A stretch of 8,575 nt of DNA from an uncultured Gammaproteobacteria bacterium (GCA_913041865.1 CAJWIW010000041.1:1-8575), one strand, 5' to 3'; shown: positions 1-7,826, counted from the first letter of the stretch. The notes: a model not told the origin generated them from the letters alone. A program made the numbers and translations.

Positions 1-2
1 CT

Positions 3-278
3 GGATTAGCTTTCTTTATGGCATTAAAGTATTTAGAGAGGACTCTTACCATAACGTTAGATATAGATTACCTGTATCGTAGAAACTATGCTTTCTTAAG
101 ATTGATACTATTAAAGATAGTTAGTTACTTTCTATCTCTTCGAGATATTTTTAGATATGCAAAAATAGATAAGAAATTATATCTTATAGAGAATACATTA
201 CTCAACCAGTCATCAATATCAATTATGTTGTCTATAATTACTGTTGTAATTATATTAGTTTTCTTATTAAATATTTAA
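3..278 (+). CDS. C-terminal end of a multi-TM Na+/H+ antiporter subunit, probably MrpD/MnhD (5' partial)
   Basis: Only the last 91 codons are present; the frame is open to the left edge, so the ATG at 18 is an internal methionine, not the start. The visible part reads a basic/aromatic segment containing LDIDYLYRR, then a hydrophobic stretch (FLRLILLKIVSYFLSL), a charged linker, and a final very hydrophobic helix (SIMLSIITVVIILVFLLNI) at the C-terminus. A 'leucine-aspartate-x-aspartate-aromatic-x-YR' motif shortly before the last helices is typical of subunit D of the Mrp/Mnh cation/proton antiporter, an inner-membrane complex related to NuoL/M/N. In some proteobacterial mnh clusters a D-type subunit is the last gene, which fits its position here, with nothing following on this strand. 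Another NuoM/N-like proton channel subunit is the main alternative. The family call rests on a short tail, so it is moderate. Confidence 0.62.
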   Translation, partial: GLAFFMALKYLERTLTITLDIDYLYRRNYAFLRLILLKIVSYFLSLRDIFRYAKIDKKLYLIENTLLNQSSISIMLSIITVVIILVFLLNI

Positions 279-279
279 T

Positions 280-1605
280 CTAAGTGCCACCAATAGTTAC
301 TTTATCTACTAGTATAGACCCAGTCCTTATGTTGCCACGAATGTCATAATCTTTGCCAACATGTAAAATATTTTTAAACATTTGTGTCAGGTTTGAAGCA
401 ACTGTAATTCCAGTTACAGGGTATTTTACCTGCCCATCTTTGAAGTAATAACCAAAGGCTCCTCTAGAATAATCACCTGTTAGCAAATTAGCACCGCTAC
501 CCATCATCTCAGTTATTATCACACCCTCATCAACCAGATTAATTAAGTTATCTGTTTGCTCATCTGAAGATTCAACTATGATATTCGTTAAAACTCCATT
601 GCCAGTACAATCTAAATTCAATTTTCTAGCTGAGTAAGTATCTAAGAGGTAAGTTTCCAGAATACCTTTGTTAATTATATTCTTCTTTTCAGTCAAGACT
701 CCGTCTGAGTCAAATGGTCTTGTGCCCATCCCTTCGACGATGGAAGGATCTTCACGAATAGTTATAAACTCAGGAAAAATTTCTGAACCTAATTTATCTA
801 GTAAGAAACTAGATTTCTTGTAAATAGCATGACCATTGATTGCACTAAGAAAATTATTGAAAAAAGATGTCGCGACCTCTGCCGGAAAAATAATAGGACA
901 GACTCTAGATGAAATAGTCTTGGCATTGAGTCTTGATATTGCCCTAGATGAAGCTTTTTCTCCTATTTCTGATGGAGATTCTAAGTTTTCGTATTTTCTT
1001 GTAGACGAATACCAATAATCTCTCTCCATTGCTTGATTGTCACCTGCAAGCATAACACACGATAGCGAGTAATCTGTTGATTTAAAATAACCGTACATGC
1101 CTTCAGAATTAATTATCATGTATTCATTATTTGATTGTGAATAAGAACTGCCTTCAGAATTACTGATTTTTTTATCGTATTCGAAACCAGCAGATTCACA
1201 CGTCTTCGTAAGTTCTGTCGCTTCATCCATATCAAAGTGTCGTGGAAAGTAGATTCCAATATCTTTGGACTCGCTTGTGATGAAGGACTCTCTTGGTAGT
1301 CCTTGACAATTATCTTTTTGAGTATTGATGGCGATATTAGTTGCTTTATCTAAGGTTTTTTGAATGCTATCAAATGATAAATCATTAGTTGTAGCGCTAC
1401 CTTTTTTAAAATCATTATAAACCGTTACAGTCAATGACGTATCATTGTGATATTCAATATTTTCAACTTGATTAGACCTATAGTTTATCGTAACGCCATT
1501 TGATATTCCCAAATTAAATTGCGCATGAATGTTTTTAGTCATTGAGCTGGTTGTTTTTAGTATATTTTCCTTGTGCTCTAAAACTCTATTCCCTGATTCA
1601 CTCAA
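280..1605 (-). CDS. pmbA: PmbA/TldE, non-zinc partner subunit of the TldD/E metalloprotease
   Basis: This 441-residue protein has the usual length for PmbA (TldE). TldD and TldE form a cytoplasmic protease complex needed for maturation of some ribosomally made peptides (microcin B17 in E. coli) and for CcdA degradation; TldE lacks the zinc site. No HExxxH motif is visible here, as expected. Family landmarks are YKKSSFLLDKLG followed by the IREDP segment, GMGTRPFDSDGV, the GDYSRGAFGYYF block near the C-terminus with the following YPVTGITVASNL, and the ending ILVDKVTIGGT. The start is TTG at 1605, chosen because an AGGAGG lies 9 bases upstream and the codon overlaps the tldD stop in the four bases TTGA; the next in-frame Met is 21 codons further in. 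It is last in the operon and its stop is one base from the convergent antiporter gene. The substrate here is unknown. Confidence 0.93.
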   Translation of the reverse strand: MSESGNRVLEHKENILKTTSSMTKNIHAQFNLGISNGVTINYRSNQVENIEYHNDTSLTVTVYNDFKKGSATTNDLSFDSIQKTLDKATNIAINTQKDNCQGLPRESFITSESKDIGIYFPRHFDMDEATELTKTCESAGFEYDKKISNSEGSSYSQSNNEYMIINSEGMYGYFKSTDYSLSCVMLAGDNQAMERDYWYSSTRKYENLESPSEIGEKASSRAISRLNAKTISSRVCPIIFPAEVATSFFNNFLSAINGHAIYKKSSFLLDKLGSEIFPEFITIREDPSIVEGMGTRPFDSDGVLTEKKNIINKGILETYLLDTYSARKLNLDCTGNGVLTNIIVESSDEQTDNLINLVDEGVIITEMMGSGANLLTGDYSRGAFGYYFKDGQVKYPVTGITVASNLTQMFKNILHVGKDYDIRGNIRTGSILVDKVTIGGT

Positions 1606-3032
1606 ACTTCAGTGCCTCCTACAGTAATCTCGTCAATCTTAAGTGTAGGCTGTCCAACACCAACAGGAACACTTTGTCCGTCTTTACCACAAGTGCCAAC
1701 ACCGTCATCCAGTTTTAAATCATTTCCAACCATTGATACCTTTTTCAATACTTCTGGACCATTCCCTATCAGCGTCATACCTTTTACGGGCTTTGTTACA
1801 TTTCCATTCTCAATAAGATACGCCTCTGATGCAGTAAAAACAAATTGACCGTTAGTTATATCAACCTGACCACCTGAAAAGTTAGCAGCATAAATCCCAT
1901 TTTTTACTGATGAGATAATTTCACCCGGCTCATAGGAACCCGGCATCATAAATGTATTTGTCATTCTCGGCATAGGTAAATGAGCATAACTCTCCCTTCT
2001 ACCATTGCCAGTCGATTTGGTGGACATTAGCCTAGCGTTAAGTTTATCTTGCATATAACCTTTTAAAATTCCATTTTCAATGAGAGTTGTACATTCTGTT
2101 GGTGATGCTTCATCGTCAATTGACAGTGATCCTCTCCTATTTGAGAGAGTCCCATCATCCACTATTGTACAATCAGAAGAAGCGACCTTTTGGCCAATAC
2201 AACCAGAATAAGCTGAAGTTTGTTTCCTATTAAAATCTCCCTCTAAACCATGACCAATTGCCTCATGAAGAAGAACGCCAGGCCATCCAGGACCAAGAAC
2301 TACCGTAATAGAGCCTGCTTTTGAATTTACAGCATCAAGGTTAACTTGTGCCTGTCTAATAGCTTCATCAGCAAATTTTCTACTAAAATTTTGATCTAGA
2401 ATTTGATCGTAATAAAATCTACCGCCACCACCTGCGGATCCTCTCTCTCGTCTATCTCCTTTCTTTAGGATAACCATTACATTGAATCTTACTAGTGGCC
2501 GTTCATCACTTGTTCTTTCACTATCACTATTTACAACGAACATTGAAGTATGAGAGGCTGCTAAATTTACTATAACCTGCTCAACATCAGAGTTTTTAGA
2601 CCTAATATATTCATCCATATCTTTTAGAAAAAGTACTTTTTTTAAGTCATCGATTCTCTCTAAAGGTGAGCCTGTCTCATAAAGTTTTTCATAATCAATA
2701 TTTGAGCAACTTTTAAATTCTGTTTTGCCATCAAAAGGCGCAATAGATCTCGACATCTGAGCTGCTTTCATTAAGTCATTAAATTCAAAAGTATTGCTAT
2801 AAGCAAAACCTGTCTTATCACCTGAAATTGATCTTATTCCCACTCCACTATCAATTATTGATGTGCCATTCTTTACGATACCATCTTCAATAGACCAACT
2901 CTCTGAGGTTGAATACTCAAAATAGATATCTGAAAAATCTATTCCTCTGGGACAGGATACAGATAAAAGTTTTGATAATTTATCGTCTGTTAGGTCATGC
3001 TCTGATAAAATATTTTTAATTTTTGAAGTCAT
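1602..3032 (-). CDS. tldD: TldD, zinc metalloprotease catalytic subunit (peptidase family U62/M103)
   Basis: This 476-residue protein is close to the E. coli TldD length (about 480). The zinc-binding HExxxH motif is plain: HEAIGH at residues 256-261 (bases 2250-2267), in the typical context LLHEAIGHGLEGDFNRK. The third zinc ligand expected in the family, a C-terminal cysteine, is present as C448 in GTCGKDGQSVPVG. Other landmarks are the glycine-rich SAGGGGRFY segment near residue 200 and the ending IDEITVGGT. In the known complex, TldD pairs with TldE and cleaves unfolded peptides threaded into a central cavity. Both halves are encoded here, with all metal ligands intact, so the enzyme should be active. 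The ATG at 3032 overlaps the nit stop in ATGA, so translation is probably coupled. In Pseudomonas yjgA (darP) lies between tldD and pmbA; here it is absent and the genes overlap. Confidence 0.97.
   Translation of the reverse strand: MTSKIKNILSEHDLTDDKLSKLLSVSCPRGIDFSDIYFEYSTSESWSIEDGIVKNGTSIIDSGVGIRSISGDKTGFAYSNTFEFNDLMKAAQMSRSIAPFDGKTEFKSCSNIDYEKLYETGSPLERIDDLKKVLFLKDMDEYIRSKNSDVEQVIVNLAASHTSMFVVNSDSERTSDERPLVRFNVMVILKKGDRRERGSAGGGGRFYYDQILDQNFSRKFADEAIRQAQVNLDAVNSKAGSITVVLGPGWPGVLLHEAIGHGLEGDFNRKQTSAYSGCIGQKVASSDCTIVDDGTLSNRRGSLSIDDEASPTECTTLIENGILKGYMQDKLNARLMSTKSTGNGRRESYAHLPMPRMTNTFMMPGSYEPGEIISSVKNGIYAANFSGGQVDITNGQFVFTASEAYLIENGNVTKPVKGMTLIGNGPEVLKKVSMVGNDLKLDDGVGTCGKDGQSVPVGVGQPTLKIDEITVGGTEV
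1615..1620 (-). promoter_or_regulatory. Strong Shine-Dalgarno (AGGAGG) for pmbA
   Basis: The minus strand reads AGGAGG here, inside the last codons of tldD (the V-G-G part of its terminal VGGTEV), 9 bases before the TTG start of pmbA. It supports TTG as the true start. It also suggests that pmbA translation is coupled to tldD and separately boosted, so that the two subunits are made together. Confidence 0.75.
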
Positions 3033-3847
3033 TTCTCTAATAACCTTATATGATCTAATACTGGAAATTTTTCCCTAATAGATTGCAATTGTTTCCTGTT
3101 AATCTCACTTTCAATGAACCCATTACCAGATTGTAACCTTTTTAATACTTGTCCCCAAGGGTTAACTATCATGGTATTGCCATGTGTCTGTCTTCCGCTA
3201 ATATGATAGCCATCTTGACATGATGTTACTAAGTAACACAAGTTCTCAATAGCTCTCGCCTTGACAAGTGTCTCCCAGTGCACTCTACCTGTCTGCTCTG
3301 TAAAAGCAGCAGGTAAAATAAATGTTTCTACACCATCTTTAAGTTGCATTCTAAATAATTCTGGGAATCTTAAATCATAGCAACACCCTATGCCTGTTAT
3401 ACCTATTGGTGTCTCGATTACTTTGATCACTTGTCCATGCTCAAAGGTCTCAGATTCGTTGTATGATTCATCTGCATCTGGTAGTTTTACATCAAAGAGA
3501 TGAATCTTGTTATATTTATAAACTGTATCACCTCTATCATCGTATACATAAGTAGTAGCATTGACTTTTTTAGGGTTGTTCGTTTTTGTGGGTATAGTTC
3601 CAGCAACAACCCAGACTTTATACTTACTTGCCAAATCTCTGATAAAGTCTTGGACATTGCCTTGGCCATCGTCCTCAGCTTTCTCTAAAAATTCACTATC
3701 CTCTTCTGGCATTAACGAGAAATTTTCAGGCAAGACTACAACTTTTGCCTTTGATTTTGATATCTGTTCGAAAATGTCGGAGACCACAAGCAAATTAGCT
3801 TGAGTATTCGGCCCAGAGTTCAACTGTATAGTGGCTATGTTAGACAT
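3029..3847 (-). CDS. Nitrilase-superfamily carbon-nitrogen hydrolase, likely deaminated glutathione amidase
   Basis: This 272-residue cytoplasmic enzyme has the complete nitrilase-superfamily Glu-Lys-Cys triad: E41 in VLPENFSLM, K114 in YNKIHLFD, and C156 in GCCYDLRFPEL. The CYDLRFPE form and the 'NKIHLFDV' motif place it in the Nit1/Nit2/YbeM-like branch. Studied members hydrolyse deaminated glutathione (alpha-ketoglutaramate-like side product) to clear this damaged metabolite; omega-amidase activity is the main alternative. The assignment of substrate is inference from family, not from sequence. Two adjacent cysteines (155-156) occur, with the second being the catalytic one by alignment to the motif. 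The ATG at 3847 is preceded by GGAGAG five bases upstream. The gene sits between yhdP and tldD, the same order as in Pseudomonas and other gammaproteobacteria, and overlaps tldD by 4 bases. Confidence 0.93.
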   Translation of the reverse strand: MSNIATIQLNSGPNTQANLLVVSDIFEQISKSKAKVVVLPENFSLMPEEDSEFLEKAEDDGQGNVQDFIRDLASKYKVWVVAGTIPTKTNNPKKVNATTYVYDDRGDTVYKYNKIHLFDVKLPDADESYNESETFEHGQVIKVIETPIGITGIGCCYDLRFPELFRMQLKDGVETFILPAAFTEQTGRVHWETLVKARAIENLCYLVTSCQDGYHISGRQTHGNTMIVNPWGQVLKRLQSGNGFIESEINRKQLQSIREKFPVLDHIRLLEK

Positions 3848-3852
3848 AATAT

Positions 3853-3858
3853 CTCTCC
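3853..3858 (-). promoter_or_regulatory. Shine-Dalgarno (GGAGAG) for the nit gene
   Basis: GGAGAG on the minus strand lies 5 bases before the ATG at 3847. The 31-base gap between yhdP and nit is the longest spacer in the operon. The rest of it is AT-rich, and I see no terminator hairpin or clear -35/-10 pair. Confidence 0.65.
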
Positions 3859-3878
3859 AAATATATGCTTAGGATATA

Positions 3879-6800
3879 TTAATTCTCAATTTGTTTAAAT
3901 GGTTCTAATAAGATAATTTCTGGGTCAGACCAAGGCCCAGTTATGGAGTATTCAACAGCTGCTAGTTCATTTGTATCTATGCCTATTTGTTTGAGAACTT
4001 TATCGTAAAAAATTGATGCAACAGCACCAATAGGTCCTCCTAAAAGTGTTCCAGAAATTAAACTCATCGAAGATAAATCTGGGATATAAGTGAGTTTGTG
4101 ATTATGTGTTTCTTTTTTTATATCGGATATACCATTTATAGTCATCTCTCCAAAAGTACCGTTAAGATTTAGTGACTTCACAGTAGAAATAGAATCAAGA
4201 AATATAAATTCACCTGTCATTTGATCAAAAGAAAGGCCTGATGAAAAAAAATCGCTAAAATCTAATGATAATCTCTTTTGTAAAGATGCTATGCTAAAAA
4301 GTCCTAAAAGTTGCCCGATAACTTTTGTTTCTCTTGTAACCTTAAGAAAATCACCATCGTTTAGGTTGAGTAATATTTTACCATCAAAATTTTTAAAAGA
4401 AAAAGTCTCAGGTGAGTTAGGCCACTGACCAATAAGTCTAGAACTTAATTTGCCTCTCTTTATGAGGTCTTTGTATCCAAAATTATCCAGGGATTTACCA
4501 AAATTAATACTATTAAAATTTCCATCAAAAAATGTCATCTGTCCTGCAGTATTATTAATCCATTTACCTTGTCCATTCATAGTAAGATATTTATTTGCAA
4601 AAGATATTTTATCAATAGACATTCCATCAGTATGTGAAGATGTTTGCACATTGAAGTTATTAAAGAAACTATTATATATTTTAATTTCTTTAATCTGTAA
4701 TTTCATTGGCAAATACTCCTTTGGGTCAGCTATGCCGCTAAATTGATTGAGGTCGAGATATTGTAATCTTGCAAGAATTCTATTTTCATCTGATACACTA
4801 TCAGGTATTCGAATATTTCCATTAAGAAATGGAGATACGATATTTATATTAATAAATTCCTCCCCTTTAGAAAATCTCATATCATAAACATCATAGTAGA
4901 CATCAAAATATTTTTTTGTTGCCATAAAGTCAGTTTTTATAAGTAGTCTTTTCTCCTCTACTTTTGTTTTCTCTAATGGGCTAAAAATATTAAGTTTAAA
5001 GCCTACCATATCAGTTTTGATCATCCCAACAAGAGACGGCTTATTTTTAACATTCGTATACTTTAAGCTCATAGTTGATACAGATTCACCATCTAGTGTA
5101 TTTATAAATTTGGTATTTACAACTGATTTAATGTTTTCTGAAGACAACAATCCACTAGCAGTAATTTTATAAAATAAGTCCTCGCCGTCAACTCCACTAT
5201 CAATTTTCAACTGGTATTTATCTTTGTTTAACGTGACTGTATTCTCGTTAGAAAATACGAATTTATCTAATAGTACTAGTTTGTATTTGTTAGCTGAAAT
5301 GAATATTTTTTTCATATCATGCTTCATAGTAAAATTATCTAATTCTATTACTCCGTAGTTTTTAAACTTAGATCTATTCTTGATAAGCACATACTCTAAT
5401 GAGTATTTTGAATCTATTGTCAGATTTTTAGTCAAATCATTATTTTTAAAAAAATCTTGTTGTTTCAATAACTCAAGATCACCAGTTGTTTTAACTCTAA
5501 TGTTATAAAAATCATCAGATATCTTTCCTTTAAGGTTTAAAGTTTGCTGTTCATTAAATGTTATATTGTCTGAGTATATTTTAATGCTGTTGGGTCGAAT
5601 CTTGAAATTCACAGATCCAGAAAAACGATCTAGGCCAAGTAGAAATTCATCATCTTTATAAATCGATAATTCTTCAGTTGATGTTTGCATTATACCCGAA
5701 TTACCATTACCAACCAGCAAACCACTTACTCCATTAATGAGATATTGGCCGTCAGATGACTTAAAACCAATGTTCTCATATGACAATTTATAATTGATAT
5801 TTAAAATCGATTGTAGATTAGTAAGTGTGATATCCTGCAAAAGTCCTTGATCACTTAGTGCATCATCAAGGACCATTCCTCTGTCCTCTATGGTGTTTAA
5901 AGTTGCAAATAAGTCTTTTGCTGTTCTTACATATATTGTTTTGATTTTAAGGTTATGAAGCTGATTATTAGTTAATATAAATGAAACCTCATTTTCCTTA
6001 TAATTAATATTATCGATGTTTACATTAATTCTGTCAAAAGAGAATAGCTTATTGTTTTTTGAATAATTATATCTAAATCTTAAACTACCATTATTGATCT
6101 TGTGTAATTGATTATTAGTATTGGTTGACAAATATGCATTGTCAAAATCTAATATACCATTACTTTCCTCAAGCGTACTATTTTTAATCTTAGCCCATAA
6201 TGTAAAACCTAAGTTATCAAGGGATAGAGTGAGTCCATTAGCAATTAGGTCAACGTGACTATAATCTACATTCACACCTTTGAGGTATAATGAACCATTC
6301 ACCTTTTTATTATCACCAACAGTAAATTTTGATGCTAAATGAAAAATCTGGTTATCATTACCTTGATTAAATGTTGTGAATAAACTGTATTCTCCCAAAT
6401 TCTCAAAAACAACTGCGTTCAAATTTTTTAAGACATAGCTTTGACCAGTATTAAAATTATTTAGATTTATAGATGAATCTGATAATCTTAGTTTTATTTT
6501 TTCAAATGGATATGATTTTGGTTTAGAGTTAAAGTTACTGAGAATATCATAATTGTTTATTAGAAATTTATCATCACTATACTGAACCGATAAGTTTGAT
6601 CCTACCAAATCTAATTCTTCAATTACGAATATATTATTCTTATTTGTAAGCCCTAGGTTTAGCTTAATAATAAGTTGATCACTCACTAATAATTTATTTT
6701 TCTCATTATTTAGAATTAAATTATCAATTATAATTGAAGGATTCAAACCATTCCATTTTATTGATAACATGTCAAAATTTATATTTAAATTAGTACTTTT

Positions 6801-6935
6801 TTTAAATTCTCTCTTGATATCATCTTTAAAATATTTAGATATAATATCTGTATTCTCAGTAACGATAACAACGGAGAATGTAAGTAATAATAAGACGCCT
6901 AGGATATTAGACAGGTATGAGAGTATTTTTCTCAT
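3879..6935 (-). CDS. yhdP: YhdP family AsmA-like envelope protein (phospholipid transport to the outer membrane)
   Basis: This is a 1018-residue protein with one N-terminal membrane anchor (about residues 4-27, ILSYLSNILGVLLLLTFSVV). A long Asn/Lys/Ser-rich, beta-strand-like region with alternating hydrophobic residues follows and should lie in the periplasm. The C-terminus carries the YhdP signature: the FGEMTINGISDI strand, then a short helical segment with LLGGPIGAVASIFYDKVL, and finally YSITGPWSDPEI. In E. coli, YhdP, TamB and YdbH are AsmA-like proteins thought to bridge the periplasm and move phospholipid to the outer membrane. The protein is shorter than E. coli YhdP (about 1270 residues), perhaps with fewer repeat units. 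Its ATG is 3 bases after the rsfS stop; a GAGG lies too far upstream (about 16 bases) to be convincing. Its neighbour nit is the usual one. The family call rests mainly on the C-terminal motif and gene order. Confidence 0.88.
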   Translation of the reverse strand: MRKILSYLSNILGVLLLLTFSVVIVTENTDIISKYFKDDIKREFKKSTNLNINFDMLSIKWNGLNPSIIIDNLILNNEKNKLLVSDQLIIKLNLGLTNKNNIFVIEELDLVGSNLSVQYSDDKFLINNYDILSNFNSKPKSYPFEKIKLRLSDSSINLNNFNTGQSYVLKNLNAVVFENLGEYSLFTTFNQGNDNQIFHLASKFTVGDNKKVNGSLYLKGVNVDYSHVDLIANGLTLSLDNLGFTLWAKIKNSTLEESNGILDFDNAYLSTNTNNQLHKINNGSLRFRYNYSKNNKLFSFDRINVNIDNINYKENEVSFILTNNQLHNLKIKTIYVRTAKDLFATLNTIEDRGMVLDDALSDQGLLQDITLTNLQSILNINYKLSYENIGFKSSDGQYLINGVSGLLVGNGNSGIMQTSTEELSIYKDDEFLLGLDRFSGSVNFKIRPNSIKIYSDNITFNEQQTLNLKGKISDDFYNIRVKTTGDLELLKQQDFFKNNDLTKNLTIDSKYSLEYVLIKNRSKFKNYGVIELDNFTMKHDMKKIFISANKYKLVLLDKFVFSNENTVTLNKDKYQLKIDSGVDGEDLFYKITASGLLSSENIKSVVNTKFINTLDGESVSTMSLKYTNVKNKPSLVGMIKTDMVGFKLNIFSPLEKTKVEEKRLLIKTDFMATKKYFDVYYDVYDMRFSKGEEFININIVSPFLNGNIRIPDSVSDENRILARLQYLDLNQFSGIADPKEYLPMKLQIKEIKIYNSFFNNFNVQTSSHTDGMSIDKISFANKYLTMNGQGKWINNTAGQMTFFDGNFNSINFGKSLDNFGYKDLIKRGKLSSRLIGQWPNSPETFSFKNFDGKILLNLNDGDFLKVTRETKVIGQLLGLFSIASLQKRLSLDFSDFFSSGLSFDQMTGEFIFLDSISTVKSLNLNGTFGEMTINGISDIKKETHNHKLTYIPDLSSMSLISGTLLGGPIGAVASIFYDKVLKQIGIDTNELAAVEYSITGPWSDPEIILLEPFKQIEN

Positions 6936-6938
6936 TAT

Positions 6939-7277
6939 TTAATTTGAGTGAACCTCAGGATTTATACTTTCATCCCATAGTTTCTCTAAAGAGAAAAAAT
7001 CTCTCGCGGATGGGTGCATGACATGAACTAAAAGGTCACCGTAATCAATCAAAATCCACTCTGACTGATTATAGCCCTCAACTCCTAATGGCTTAATCTT
7101 ATCTTTTTTAAGTTTGTCTATTAGATTATCTGCAATAGCTTGGATGTGTCTCGTTGAACGCCCAGAGGCAATCATCATAAAATCAGTAACAGAAGATTTA
7201 TCCTTTACATCTAGAACAGATATGTCTTCAGCTTTGTTATCTTCTAAAATACTTTGCACATTAGATAATAATTTCAT
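6939..7277 (-). CDS. rsfS: Ribosomal silencing factor RsfS
   Basis: This 112-residue protein has the normal RsfS length. The family pattern is clear: D-x-x-TDFMMIASGRSTRHIQAIADN in the first half, then VEGYNQSEWILIDYGDLLVHVMH, and the R-D-F-F-S-LEKLWD ending. RsfS binds ribosomal protein uL14 on the 50S subunit and blocks joining with 30S, which lowers translation in stationary phase or starvation. The ATG at 7277 is two bases after the nadD stop, and no Shine-Dalgarno is visible in the AT-rich bases before it, so it probably depends on translation of nadD. The nadD-rsfS pair is common in bacteria. The usual next gene, rlmH, is missing and yhdP follows directly. Confidence 0.96.
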   Translation of the reverse strand: MKLLSNVQSILEDNKAEDISVLDVKDKSSVTDFMMIASGRSTRHIQAIADNLIDKLKKDKIKPLGVEGYNQSEWILIDYGDLLVHVMHPSARDFFSLEKLWDESINPEVHSN

Positions 7278-7279
7278 AT

Positions 7280-7726
7280 TTAATAAATCTTATTTAGTGA
7301 TAACCATTGTTGTAAACCCTTATCAATTAGTCCATCAATTGACTGACCGTTTTTCAATATCTCTCTTATCCTACTCGATGAAACCTCAATTTCTGTTGAG
7401 TCATCATATAATATATTACCATATATTCCGCTATCAAATATAGTAGCGTCTTTTGTAAGCTTTATAGACAAAAATTTAGGAGATTTGCTGATAAGATCGT
7501 CGAATGTATGCCCATTTCTCTTAAGAACGATGATGTTACATAATTTCAAAATCTGATCATGATTTTTCCACTTTGGCAAATTCAAGAAAGTATCAGAACC
7601 TAAAATCAGGACCAAGTTAGAGTCTGGCAATTCCTCTCGGAAAGAAATCAATGTATCAACTGTATAAGATATCCCTTCTCTTTTGATTTCTCGTAAATCT
7701 ATTTTAAAATTATAATTTTTTTTTTT
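7280..7726 (-). CDS. nadD: Nicotinate-nucleotide adenylyltransferase NadD, N-terminus missing at a sequence junction
   Basis: NadD joins nicotinate mononucleotide and ATP to give deamido-NAD. About 146 codons of its C-terminal part are recognisable. They start near FKIDLREIKREG, followed by the family motif ISYTVDTL, then LVLILGSDTFLNLPKWK, and near the end the SSSRIREIL segment, which matches the conserved (S/T)xxxIR nucleotide-binding motif. A full NadD is about 200-215 residues. The N-terminal ATP-binding motif (GTFDPxHxGH) is not found in any frame upstream, because the reading frame runs into a 12-A run (T on the plus strand, 7716-7727) beyond which the DNA is of another kind. A TTG at 7651 could be mistaken for a start, but homology clearly continues upstream of it. 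The residues encoded by the A-run itself are doubtful. Either the contig is chimeric here or the gene is truly broken; I favour the former. Confidence 0.9.
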   Translation of the reverse strand, partial: KKKNYNFKIDLREIKREGISYTVDTLISFREELPDSNLVLILGSDTFLNLPKWKNHDQILKLCNIIVLKRNGHTFDDLISKSPKFLSIKLTKDATIFDSGIYGNILYDDSTEIEVSSSRIREILKNGQSIDGLIDKGLQQWLSLNKIY

Positions 7727-7727
7727 T
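7716..7727. other. Poly-T tract at the junction between bacterial and foreign sequence
   Basis: Twelve T in a row on the plus strand mark the point where recognisable nadD coding stops and GC- and CpG-rich sequence begins. The exact join may be anywhere within the run, since A residues fit both sides. A homopolymer of this kind is a frequent place for false assembly overlaps or cloning joins. Confidence 0.7.
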
Positions 7728-7754
7728 GAGAAGAAGCGCGCCCGCAGGTGGAGA

Positions 7755-7777
7755 CTGAGGGGATGCCTCTCCCTCAG
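7755..7777. repeat. 7-bp inverted repeat (CTGAGGG / CCCTCAG)
   Basis: Perfect arms at 7755-7761 and 7771-7777 flank a 9-base loop, about 30 bases inside the foreign segment. It is not a rho-independent terminator for the bacterial operon: it lies upstream of nadD, and on the minus strand it is followed by A, not T. It may be chance. Confidence 0.4.
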
Positions 7778-7826
7778 CCTCCCGGAAGCGCTGCCAGTAA
7801 AGTCGTTTCTCGAGAAAAAAATAGAA

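Noticed and set aside
836..1018. Short plus-strand frames inside pmbA, tldD, nit and yhdP (for example 836-1018, 1612-1848, 3500-3688, 4450-4746)
   Set aside because: They lie antisense to genes with clear family motifs over their whole length; no independent start signals or homology.
3848..3878. Internal promoter or terminator between yhdP and nit
   Set aside because: The 31-base gap is AT-rich with a Shine-Dalgarno, but no hairpin and no pair of -35 and -10 elements with proper spacing can be pointed out.
7716..7760. Poly-A tail of a cDNA (minus-strand reading ends in 12 A)
   Set aside because: No AATAAA-type signal lies 10-30 bases before the A-run on that strand, and the A residues can also be part of the AT-rich nadD sequence; a homopolymer-mediated false join explains it as well.
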